DNA of 11,082 nucleotides. Origin: Syntrophales bacterium. Lineage in GTDB: Bacteria; Desulfobacterota; Syntrophia; Syntrophales; UBA8958. Shown one piece after another: positions 1 to 5,806 of the stretch. The stretch lies in contig JALNVY010000067.1 in NCBI GenBank assembly GCA_023231165.1, positions 1-11,082 of the forward strand. The letters are read 5' to 3'. Position 1 is the first letter of the stretch. Each line of letters starts with the position of its first letter. The notes below the pieces were generated by a model that made no database searches, was not told where the DNA came from, and was given only the letters and a program-made list of their open reading frames with translations. Position numbers and translations under genes: made by a program.

Positions 1-186
1 ACCGGGCGGGTTTCCTCGGAAATTGTTCACAAGATATGGCGGATGGGCATCCCCGTGGTGTTATCCCTCTCTGTGCCGACGGCATTGGCGATCAGCCTTG
101 CCGGGCAGGCGGGGATCACCCTGGTGGGGGCCATCCGGGTGCCGTCCCTGACGGTTTATACGCATACGAAACGGATTCGGGAATAA
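1..186 (+). CDS. fdhD: FdhD C-terminal end (formate dehydrogenase sulfurtransferase), partial
   Basis: Reading frame 1 is open from the first base to a TAA at 184-186 and gives the last 61 residues of an FdhD-family protein. Visible family features are the opening TGRVSSEIVHK, the GIPVV...VPTALA stretch, the ITLVGAIR segment and the ending VYTHTKRIRE, which parallels the YTH-x-x-R-hydrophobic end of Escherichia coli FdhD. FdhD passes sulfur from the IscS desulfurase to the molybdenum/tungsten cofactor of formate dehydrogenase, so the organism probably makes a formate dehydrogenase (inference). The N-terminal part, with the CxxC motif, lies outside the window. The stop overlaps the next start by one base (TAATG), so the two genes are probably co-transcribed. 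Confidence 0.9.
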   Translation, partial: TGRVSSEIVHKIWRMGIPVVLSLSVPTALAISLAGQAGITLVGAIRVPSLTVYTHTKRIRE

Positions 187-1136
187 TGAAAAAAAGCATT
201 TATATCAAAGACATAAAGTCCGGAGAGAAGATTTGTGACTTCTTTTTTGTAACGGAAAAGAACCTCGCTTTTTCCCAGAAAGGTTCTCCTTACCTGAACC
301 TGCGTCTCAAGGATAAAACGGGAGAATTGGATGGAAAGGTATGGGACAATGCCCAGGATATGGAAAAGGTCTTCCGCAAGGGCGATTTTATCTACATCCA
401 GTCCCGGGCCGTGCAATACAAAAATATAATTCAATTGTCCGTTATGAGTGCCCGCAAGGCTGAGGATGACGAAATCCAGACGGAAGAATACTTTCCCGTG
501 GCCAAGGAAGACCCGGACAAGATGTTTTCCGACCTGATGGCCTTTATCGCCGCCGTCGAGACGCCCCCTTTGAAGGCCCTCCTGCAAGCCTTCTTTCAGG
601 AGGAGGAGATCGCAGGTCTCTTCAAGCGCGCCCCCGCTGCCAAGGGGTTTCATCATGTCTATATCGGCGGCCTTCTGGAGCATACGCTATCGGTGGTGAA
701 GATCCTCGACTGGCTCGCCGGCCATTACGAGGGCCTGAACCGCGATCTCCTCATGACCGGCGGCATCCTCCATGATATCGGCAAGATTTACGAGTATTCC
801 TATGACGGCATCGTTGATTACACCGATGAGGGTCGCCTCGTCGGCCACATCGTCATGAGTGTGGGAATGCTGGATCGCAGGATTTCGGCCCTTCCCGATT
901 TTCCCCCCCAATTGGCCATGGAGCTGCGGCATATCCTTCTGAGCCATCACGGGACGCTGGAGTTCGGCTCCCCGAAGCGACCCAAGACCCTGGAGGCGCT
1001 TGTCGTCCACTTTGCAGATGATCTTGACGCCAAGGTCAACGCCATGCAGATCACCATTGCAGGCGCTGTTGGTAACGAGTCGGACTGGACGCCCTATCAC
1101 CGCCTGCTTGAGCGTTATATCTACAAGGGGAAATAG
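186..1136 (+). CDS. yhaM: YhaM-like 3'-5' exoribonuclease (OB-fold plus HD domain)
   Basis: This 316-residue protein matches the usual length of Bacillus YhaM (about 314). Residues about 1-95 look like an OB-fold nucleic-acid-binding domain (LNLRLKDKTGELDGKVWD, then GDFIYIQSRAVQY). Residues about 150-300 are an HD metal-dependent phosphohydrolase domain: H156/H157, H166 in GGLLEHT, H196-D197 in HDIGK, H221 in GHI, and the SHHG motif at 253-256 followed by the family's GSPKRPKTLEA. YhaM-type enzymes degrade single-stranded RNA or DNA from the 3' end; the activity here is inferred from the family. I chose the ATG at 186 because it overlaps the fdhD stop and begins the OB-fold directly. The in-frame extension back to position 36 would lie inside fdhD and encodes a low-complexity, non-homologous peptide. 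No strong ribosome binding site is visible, so translation may depend on coupling with fdhD. Confidence 0.88.
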   Translation: MKKSIYIKDIKSGEKICDFFFVTEKNLAFSQKGSPYLNLRLKDKTGELDGKVWDNAQDMEKVFRKGDFIYIQSRAVQYKNIIQLSVMSARKAEDDEIQTEEYFPVAKEDPDKMFSDLMAFIAAVETPPLKALLQAFFQEEEIAGLFKRAPAAKGFHHVYIGGLLEHTLSVVKILDWLAGHYEGLNRDLLMTGGILHDIGKIYEYSYDGIVDYTDEGRLVGHIVMSVGMLDRRISALPDFPPQLAMELRHILLSHHGTLEFGSPKRPKTLEALVVHFADDLDAKVNAMQITIAGAVGNESDWTPYHRLLERYIYKGK

Positions 1137-1169
1137 ATACTCTATTCGCAGATTTTTTCTCAATAAGCA

Positions 1170-1192
1170 GGGAGAGAAAAGGCGATCTCGCC
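1170..1192 (-). terminator. Weak candidate terminator after the small membrane-protein gene
   Basis: Read on the minus strand, a few bases after the TGA of the small membrane-protein gene, GGCGAGATCGCC is followed by TTTTCTCTCC. The stem is only GGCG/CGCC around an AGAT loop, so it is marginal. Its place between two convergent genes is what makes it plausible. Confidence 0.25.
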
Positions 1193-1196
1193 GTCC

Positions 1197-1514
1197 TCAG
1201 GGAGTATACGACGCCAGGATCAGCAGGACAATTGCAATGATCACGAAGAGATTCATTGTGATCAGCATTCGGCGGCGCACCAGGAAGGAGATGAGGTCTT
1301 CCTTACGAATAACCGCCGCTCTGACGTCGAAAAGAAAAGTAGAGAGCAGATAGAGCAGGAAAACAGGTAGGCCGTAAATAAAAAGCAGGGCGTAAACCAG
1401 TGCCCCCTTGCCTGCCCACTGATGGACGAGCTGTTTTGCCGGTGAGGATAGAAGCACCATAAACAGGCATATCCACAGGCCGATATAAACGATGTATAGC
1501 TGCTTTCGCTTCAT
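1197..1514 (-). CDS. Small three-helix inner-membrane protein, unknown function
   Basis: A 105-residue ORF of unrecognised family. It starts with a positively charged MKRKQ and has three clear hydrophobic segments, at about residues 6-24, 38-60 and 85-102. A charged stretch between the second and third (RAAVIRKEDL...RRR, about 65-83) should be cytoplasmic by the positive-inside rule. The composition is typical of a real membrane protein rather than of a shadow frame, and no other gene uses this stretch. It faces the yhaM-like gene tail to tail and is divergent from the aminomutase gene. A promoter-like pair of boxes sits immediately upstream, but the Shine-Dalgarno signal is weak (AAAAG just before the ATG). 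No function is proposed. Confidence that it is a gene is moderate to good. Confidence 0.68.
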   Translation of the reverse strand: MKRKQLYIVYIGLWICLFMVLLSSPAKQLVHQWAGKGALVYALLFIYGLPVFLLYLLSTFLFDVRAAVIRKEDLISFLVRRRMLITMNLFVIIAIVLLILASYTP

Positions 1515-1523
1515 AGCTTTTGT

Positions 1524-1552
1524 ATAGTATGAAGTTCTTTGGGTAAGGTCAA
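1524..1552 (-). promoter_or_regulatory. Candidate sigma70-type promoter for the small membrane-protein gene
   Basis: On the minus strand a -35 box TTGACC (1552-1547) is separated by exactly 17 bases from a -10 box TACTAT (1529-1524). Transcription would start near 1517, only two or three bases before the ATG at 1514, giving a nearly leaderless mRNA. The overlapping plus-strand hexamer TATAGT (1523-1528) could serve as a -10 towards the aminomutase gene, but it lacks a good -35. Confidence 0.45.
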
Positions 1553-1592
1553 TAATTTTCTTCGGGGAATCGGAAAAGGGGAAGATTTATCC

Positions 1593-2612
1593 ATGGATTT
1601 GTTAAATAATTCGTCGTCCGAGTGGCTGGACTGGCGTTGGCAATACAGGAACCGTCTGCGCCGCCCAGAGCACCTTGCCGGACTGGCAGGCGGGAATAGC
1701 AATCTTGTCGATGAATGGCGCCGGGTTGCCCAAAGCTATCCCTTTGCAATTACCCCCTATTATGCATCGCTCATGGATCCAACTGACCGAGATGATCCGA
1801 TCCGTCTGCAATGCCTTCCCGATATCCGGGAACTCGCAGATATCCATACCGGCCAGGATGATCCCCTGGAAGAGGACCGTCACACGCCGGTTCCCGGGCT
1901 TATCCGTCGCTATCCGGACCGTTGCCTTGCCTTGGGGACGAATCGCTGCGCTGTTTATTGCCGCCACTGCAATCGCAAACGTTTCTGGAAGCAGGGGAGC
2001 CGACGATTTTCACGGGCCTATTTTCAGGGGATGATCGACCACGTGGCGCAAAATCCCGCCCTCCGGGAGGTGATCGTTTCCGGGGGCGATCCCCTGCTGC
2101 TTCCAGAGGCAACCCTGGACTGGTTTTTAGGGTCGATGAAGGCCATTCCCCATGTGGAGGTCCTGCGGGTCGGCAGCCGGATTCCCGCGGTGATGCCGAT
2201 GCGAATCAACAAGAAACTGGTCGGCGTCCTGAAAAAATATCGCCCCCTCTGGTTCAATACCCAGTTCAATCATCCCCGGGAAATCACCCCGGAGGCCGCC
2301 CGGGCCTGTGATCTCCTCCTGACGGCCGGGATCCCTGTTTCCAATCAGGCCGTGCTGCTAAAGGGCGTCAACGATGATCCTGAAACCCTGCGGGAATTAT
2401 TTTACAGCCTCCAGCGGAACTCGGTCCGTCCGTATTATCTTTTTTCCTGTGACCCGGTAAAGGGTGTGGATCACTTCCGGGTGGATATCCGGAAGGGCAT
2501 GGAGATGATGGAACAACTGTGGCCGCGGGTGTCGGGCCTCTGCCTGCCCCGCTTCGTGCTGGATGCGCCGGGGGAGCGCGGGAAGATCACCCTGCAGTCC
2601 TTTTCCCTGTAA
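1593..2612 (+). CDS. epmB: KamA/EpmB-family radical SAM lysine 2,3-aminomutase, probable EF-P beta-lysine supplier
   Basis: A 339-residue protein, the size of E. coli EpmB (342) rather than clostridial lysine 2,3-aminomutase (416). The radical SAM cysteines are C119, C123 and C126 (CAVYCRHC), and R128 lies where LAM R134 binds the substrate carboxylate. SGGDPLLL follows as the usual downstream radical SAM segment. Near the C-terminus are SCDPVKGVDHFR, aligning with LAM Asp293, and LDAPGERGK, aligning with LAM Asp330 and the PLP lysine Lys337. The family reaction is PLP- and S-adenosylmethionine-dependent conversion of L-lysine to beta-lysine, which EpmA then puts on EF-P. The adjacent efp and epmA support this role. 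The ATG at 1593 has a Shine-Dalgarno AAGGGGAAG about 9 bases upstream; an in-frame TTG at 1539 would add 18 unconserved-looking residues and lacks such a site. A catabolic LAM is the alternative, but the neighbours make it less likely. Confidence 0.87.
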   Translation: MDLLNNSSSEWLDWRWQYRNRLRRPEHLAGLAGGNSNLVDEWRRVAQSYPFAITPYYASLMDPTDRDDPIRLQCLPDIRELADIHTGQDDPLEEDRHTPVPGLIRRYPDRCLALGTNRCAVYCRHCNRKRFWKQGSRRFSRAYFQGMIDHVAQNPALREVIVSGGDPLLLPEATLDWFLGSMKAIPHVEVLRVGSRIPAVMPMRINKKLVGVLKKYRPLWFNTQFNHPREITPEAARACDLLLTAGIPVSNQAVLLKGVNDDPETLRELFYSLQRNSVRPYYLFSCDPVKGVDHFRVDIRKGMEMMEQLWPRVSGLCLPRFVLDAPGERGKITLQSFSL

Positions 2613-2646
2613 ACGAAGCTGGACATGAAAAGAGGATGAAATTTCT

Positions 2647-2675
2647 TTGACAGAAAATGGAAAATACATTAAGAG
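2647..2675 (+). promoter_or_regulatory. Possible promoter ahead of efp
   Basis: The 139-base gap between the aminomutase gene and efp holds a perfect -35 hexamer TTGACA (2647-2652). At 17-base spacing the -10 is a poor TAAGAG (2670-2675). A separate promoter for the abundantly needed EF-P is reasonable, but this call rests mainly on the -35 box. Confidence 0.35.
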
Positions 2676-2740
2676 TCACCCTCTGTTTTAATAACCGGAA
2701 AACAAGCAGGCGAAAAATTCCAAGTCTGTTTCCATCATTT

Positions 2741-2746
2741 AAGGGG
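2741..2746 (+). promoter_or_regulatory. Ribosome binding site of efp
   Basis: AAGGGG lies five bases before the ATG at 2752. It is a strong, well-spaced Shine-Dalgarno site that fixes the efp start. Confidence 0.7.
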
Positions 2747-2751
2747 TAGGT

Positions 2752-3315
2752 ATGTACGCAGCCAGTGATTTAAAAAAGAATCTGCGGATCAAAATAGACA
2801 ATGAGCCGTATATCCTTACGGAATTCAACTTTGTCAAACCGGGTAAAGGGCAGGCCCTTTACCGATGCAAACTGAAAAACATGATCAGCGGCGCTCAGTT
2901 CGAGCGAACCTTCCGCTCGGTGGATGTCTTTGAACCGGCAGACCTCCAGGAAAAGAAGATGCAATATCTCTATGAGCAGGACGGCAAGTACTGCTTCATG
3001 GACAACGAGAATTACGAGCAGATCTTGCTGACCGCCGAGCAGGTCGGCGATGCGAGGAACTACCTGATAGAAAATATCGAGGCGGAAGTCCTCCTCTTCG
3101 AAGACCGCCCGTTAGGGGTGACTATTGCTAATTTCATGGATCTCGTCGTCACCAAGGCGGATCCCTGGGCCAAAGGGGACAGTGTCTCGGGAAATACCAA
3201 ACCTGTAACGGTCGAGACGGGCTATGTTCTTCAGGTTCCCCCGTTTATTGAAGAGGGAGAAAAGATCCGCGTCGATACACGGACCGGTGAGTATCTTACC
3301 CGCGTCAAAGACTGA
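2752..3315 (+). CDS. efp: Translation elongation factor P
   Basis: This 187-residue protein is the normal full length for bacterial EF-P (E. coli 188). The N-terminal KOW-like domain (about 1-65) carries the tip loop VKPGKGQA. Lys32 aligns with E. coli Lys34, the residue that receives beta-lysine. Two OB-fold domains follow, with the family features YLYEQDGKYCFMDNENYEQ, the GVTIANFMDLVVTKADPW region and the C-terminal GEYLTRVKD. EF-P binds between the P and E sites of the ribosome and restores peptide bond formation at consecutive prolines. The Lys-type loop, rather than the Arg loop of the EarP/rhamnose system, agrees with the flanking epmB and epmA genes: both genes for the core modification pathway sit here. 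Palindromic repeat copy 1 begins inside its TGA stop codon. Confidence 0.97.
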   Translation: MYAASDLKKNLRIKIDNEPYILTEFNFVKPGKGQALYRCKLKNMISGAQFERTFRSVDVFEPADLQEKKMQYLYEQDGKYCFMDNENYEQILLTAEQVGDARNYLIENIEAEVLLFEDRPLGVTIANFMDLVVTKADPWAKGDSVSGNTKPVTVETGYVLQVPPFIEEGEKIRVDTRTGEYLTRVKD

Positions 3316-3440
3316 CGGCGGCGCAAAAAGCGCCATATGCTTTGTTGCGCTGCCGCCTTCGTCAGTGCAACGTACCAAAAAGTACGCTTCCTTCCTCAGG
3401 CTGAGCGCGCCGCGCCTCTGGCGCTTTTTGCGCCGCCGCC
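3314..3440 (+). repeat. Palindromic intergenic repeat, copy 1 (efp-epmA)
   Basis: A 127-base element whose ends form a long inverted repeat: 3314-3335 pairs with 3419-3440 at 21 of 22 positions. The first arm overlaps the last two bases of the efp stop codon. Inside the left arm GGCGCAAAAAGCGCC is itself a small hairpin, and the right arm carries its complement. The core shares TTGCGCTGC, CTTCGTCA, CGTAC, AGTACGC and TTCCTCAGG with copies 2 and 3; an internal CGTAC/GTACG hairpin (3371-3375 with 3382-3386) is retained. The arm sequence differs from the other copies by paired substitutions. The element ends 39 bases before the epmA ATG, so a folded form could affect efp mRNA 3' stability, transcription read-through or epmA translation. 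It lacks the terminal U-run of a classical intrinsic terminator. Confidence 0.88.
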
Positions 3441-3479
3441 CTTCAAGGGTAGTTGCACTCAACTTTTTACAGGCTTGCT

Positions 3480-4403
3480 ATGGATGGTTCCTGGTCTCTG
3501 GTTAAGAAACAGCGCGCGTTGCGGTTGCGCGCCAAGATCCTTCAAGAACTTCGTAACTTCTTCATCACCAAGGGTTACCTGGAAATTGAAACCCCCTGCC
3601 TGATCCCCGCTCCCGCCCCGGAATTCCATATCGATACTATGATTTGCCACGGCTGGTTCCTTCATCCCTCGCCGGAGTTATGCATGAAACGCCTCCTGGC
3701 GGCAGGTTACGACAAGATTTTCCAGATCTGCCGGTGTTTCCGTCAGCACGAGCGGGGCGCCCGTCACCTTCCCGAATTCACCATGCTGGAATGGTATCGC
3801 AGGGATGCGGATTACCGGGATCTGATGGAAGAATGCGAAGATCTCATTCTCCATCTTGCCGCTGCCCTCGATCATGGCGCTGCCCTATGCTATCAAGGAC
3901 AGGTCATCCATCTGCAAAAGCCTTGGGAAAGGGTTACCGTCAATGCCGCCTTTGAAAAATATGCCGTCATGTCAGTTGAAGAAGCTCTGGGCGGGGACTG
4001 TTTCGACGAGGTCTTGACCGCGGGAGTCGAACCCAACCTGGGCAAGGAGCAGCCGACGTTTCTCTATGATTATCCCCTGGCCCTGGGGTCATTAGCCCGG
4101 GCCAAAAAGGAAGATGCCTCGGTGGTGGAACGTTTTGAGCTATACATGGCCGGCATGGAACTAGCCAACGCCTTTACGGAATTGACGGATACGGAGGAGC
4201 AGCGCCGCCGCTTTGTGAAGGAGGAGGATAAGCGCCGCCGGGCTGGCAAACCCCCTTATCCTGCTCCGGAACTCTTTCTGGAATCCTTGCCGGGTCTTGA
4301 GGAGTCGGCGGGGATCGCCTTGGGCCTTGACCGCCTGGTTATGATTTTTGCCGATGCCTTGCATATCGATGATGTTGTGGCCTTTCCACCTGAAACATTA
4401 TAG
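3480..4403 (+). CDS. epmA: EF-P-(R)-beta-lysine ligase EpmA (PoxA/GenX/YjeA)
   Basis: A 307-residue class II lysyl-tRNA-synthetase-like protein lacking the N-terminal anticodon-binding domain, as expected for EpmA (325 in E. coli). Visible motifs are LEIETPCLIPAPAPEFHI (motif 1 region), FRQHERGARHLPEFTMLEWYR (motif 2; spelled here in part: FRQHERG then PEFTMLEWYR), VEPNLGKEQPTFLYDYP, ERFELYMAGMELANAFTELT, and GIALGLDRLVM (motif 3). EpmA activates beta-lysine with ATP and attaches it to the EF-P tip lysine. The ATG at 3480 has ACAGG six bases upstream and gives an N-terminus (MDGSWSLVKK) that lines up with E. coli EpmA. An alternative TTG at 3453, preceded by AAGGG, would add nine residues. 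The gene follows efp in the same direction; no gene for the hydroxylase EpmC is present here. Confidence 0.93.
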   Translation: MDGSWSLVKKQRALRLRAKILQELRNFFITKGYLEIETPCLIPAPAPEFHIDTMICHGWFLHPSPELCMKRLLAAGYDKIFQICRCFRQHERGARHLPEFTMLEWYRRDADYRDLMEECEDLILHLAAALDHGAALCYQGQVIHLQKPWERVTVNAAFEKYAVMSVEEALGGDCFDEVLTAGVEPNLGKEQPTFLYDYPLALGSLARAKKEDASVVERFELYMAGMELANAFTELTDTEEQRRRFVKEEDKRRRAGKPPYPAPELFLESLPGLEESAGIALGLDRLVMIFADALHIDDVVAFPPETL

Positions 4404-4527
4404 ACGGCTTCGTAAAAAGTCCGGATGCGGCGTTGCGCTGCATCCTTCGTCACTGCGGCGTACGACAAGTACGCCTCATTCCTCAGGATTGGCGCGCCTT
4501 GCCTGCGGATCTTTTTACGAAGTCATC
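4403..4527 (+). repeat. Palindromic intergenic repeat, copy 2 (epmA-tolQ)
   Basis: This 125-base element starts at the G of the epmA TAG stop. Its left arm GACGGCTTCGTAAAAAG (4403-4419) pairs with the right arm CTTTTTACGAAGTCATC (4511-4527), with one mismatch and one G-T wobble. The core has two internal hairpins. The first (4423-4445) has GGATGC pairing with GCATCC plus an inner GCG/CGC. The second is a perfect 7-bp stem with a five-base loop, GGCGTACGACAAGTACGCC (4457-4475). The core is nearly identical to copy 3. No transposase is encoded; size and structure resemble a MITE-like or REP/BIME-like element (inference). It separates the EF-P module from the Tol operon. Confidence 0.92.
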
Positions 4528-4535
4528 AGATTTTG

Positions 4536-4546
4536 CGTAAAAAGTC
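4536..4546 (+). repeat. Solo fragment of the palindromic repeat arm
   Basis: CGTAAAAAGTC is an exact 11-base copy of positions 4411-4421 in the left arm of repeat copy 2. It lies nine bases beyond the right end of that copy and may be a remnant of a second decayed element or an extension of the fold. Confidence 0.5.
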
Positions 4547-4549
4547 TTG

Positions 4550-4593
4550 TTGACAAGGCCCCGGTTTTCCTTTACAGGTAAGACCGCTATAGT
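4550..4593 (+). promoter_or_regulatory. Possible promoter region for the tol operon
   Basis: Two partial signals are present: a perfect -35 TTGACA (4550-4555) with a poor TACAGG at 17-base spacing, and a good -10 TATAGT (4588-4593) whose -35 position (TTTTCC) is poor. The two good boxes are too far apart (32 bases) to act together. A promoter somewhere here is likely, because the gene before it belongs to another pathway and is followed by a large hairpin. Confidence 0.3.
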
Positions 4594-4618
4594 AAAACAC
4601 CGCTAGGAGAGGAATAAA

Positions 4619-5368
4619 GTGAAAGAAATTCCATATGTTGCCGTTGCCGGCCTGGGTGGACAATTTCAGGGAAGTGTATTCGGGATGATCCTGGATGCAG
4701 GGCTGATGGTTCAATTTGTTCTGCTCCTCCTCCTTATGTTTTCCGTTATTTCCTGGGCGATTATCTGGCTGAAGCATCGAAGCATCAAAAAGATTAAGAA
4801 GGAGAATGAGCAGTTTCTTGATGCGTATGTAAGATCAACAAAACTCTCCGATATCTTCTCGGAAGCGAAAAAGTTCCCGGAATCGACCATGGCTGAGATC
4901 TTCCGTTCCGGATACAGCGAGTTGGTTAAAATCACCAAAGCAGGACGGGAAAGGGTCACCGTAAGAGAAACGGGAGAATATGCAGATCCTGCTTTTGAAA
5001 TGAAGGGTATCGATAATATCGAAAGAGCCCTCAACAGGGCCAGCAATAGTGAAACCGGCAAACTTGAGCGGACCTTGGGATTCCTGGCGACGACAGGGAG
5101 CGCCTGTCCGTTCATCGGCCTTTTCGGAACGGTATGGGGTATCATGGACACCTTCAAAGGCATCGGCGCCCGGGGTTCGGCGACACTGGCGGTAGTTGCC
5201 CCCGGCATCTCGGAGGCCTTGGTAGCGACAGCCGCCGGCCTTGCTGCCGCCATTCCCGCCGTTATCTTCTATAATTATTATTCGAACAAGATCAAAAATA
5301 TGGCGATGGATATGGACGCCTTTGCCTCGGAACTAACTAATATCATTGAAAGGAATTACCTGAAATAG
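4619..5368 (+). CDS. tolQ: TolQ, proton-channel subunit of the Tol-Pal motor
   Basis: A 249-residue MotA/TolQ/ExbB-family protein, slightly longer than E. coli TolQ (230). Three membrane segments are visible at about residues 28-52, 154-178 and 196-220, with the large cytoplasmic loop between the first two. The family signature FIGLFGTVWGIMDTFKGI spans the end of helix 2, and helix 3 carries ISEALVATAAGLAAAIPAV. TolQ pentamers with TolR use the proton gradient to energise TolA. The start is GTG at 4619, chosen for the very strong Shine-Dalgarno AGGAGAGG (4605-4612) six bases upstream. An ExbB identity is possible on sequence alone, but the tolR, tolA and tolB genes that follow decide for TolQ. 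Confidence 0.93.
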   Translation: MKEIPYVAVAGLGGQFQGSVFGMILDAGLMVQFVLLLLLMFSVISWAIIWLKHRSIKKIKKENEQFLDAYVRSTKLSDIFSEAKKFPESTMAEIFRSGYSELVKITKAGRERVTVRETGEYADPAFEMKGIDNIERALNRASNSETGKLERTLGFLATTGSACPFIGLFGTVWGIMDTFKGIGARGSATLAVVAPGISEALVATAAGLAAAIPAVIFYNYYSNKIKNMAMDMDAFASELTNIIERNYLK

Positions 5369-5380
5369 CGGGAGAGGACA

Positions 5381-5806
5381 ATGAGATTTGCACGCAAACG
5401 CCAGTACTTCGAAAGCAAACTCGTGGCCGAGATCAATGTCACCCCGCTGGTGGATGTGGTCCTGGTCCTGTTGATCATTTTTATGGTCACCGCACCCATG
5501 TTGTCCATGGGGATTGATGTCAATCTACCCCGGGTCAAATCCAAAACGATCGACGTGAACGAAGAAAAGCTTGTGCTTTCGATAAACAAAGACGGGGAGA
5601 TCTTTATCAACCGCACGAAGATTCCCAAGAATGAGCTCAAGGTAAAGCTGGAAAATATCTTTACGGCCAGGATCGATAAGGAGATCTTCCTGCGGGCTGA
5701 TAAATCCGTTGCTTACGGTTTTGTGGTGGAGGTCATGTCGGAGATCAGAAAGGCCGGCGTCGATAAGCTGGGAATGGTAACCGAAACCCCTGAGGAATCA
5801 AGATGA
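5381..5806 (+). CDS. tolR: TolR, proton-pathway subunit of the Tol-Pal motor
   Basis: This 141-residue ExbD/TolR-family protein matches E. coli TolR (142). A short cytoplasmic N-terminus is followed by one membrane helix (about residues 23-43) containing the essential aspartate, D25 in NVTPLVDVVLVLL, equivalent to E. coli TolR Asp23. The periplasmic part (IDVNLPRVKSK, then KLVLSINKDGEIFINRTKIP) has the usual ExbD/TolR pattern. It begins 12 bases after tolQ with GGGAGAGGA as ribosome binding site, and its TGA overlaps the next ATG (ATGA), indicating translational coupling. Confidence 0.94.
   Translation: MRFARKRQYFESKLVAEINVTPLVDVVLVLLIIFMVTAPMLSMGIDVNLPRVKSKTIDVNEEKLVLSINKDGEIFINRTKIPKNELKVKLENIFTARIDKEIFLRADKSVAYGFVVEVMSEIRKAGVDKLGMVTETPEESR

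Noticed and set aside
36..185. N-terminal extension of the YhaM-like protein
   Set aside because: The same bases encode the conserved FdhD C-terminus in another frame, and the extension is Gly/Pro-rich with no domain character. The ATG at 186 fits the family length.
3453..3479. TTG start for epmA adding nine residues
   Set aside because: AAGGG lies only three bases from this TTG, the extra residues do not resemble family N-termini, and the ATG at 3480 fits the alignment with E. coli EpmA.
4256..4468. Minus-strand reading frame giving MSYAAVTKDAAQRRIR
   Set aside because: It is produced by repeat copy 2 and the 3' end of epmA. Copy 3 gives the same peptide, so conservation reflects the DNA repeat rather than a protein.
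4403..4527. Repeat copy 2 as an ordinary intrinsic terminator
   Set aside because: The stem is very long, the loop is over 80 bases and structured, and no U-run follows the right arm. A role in termination is possible but it is not the classical form.
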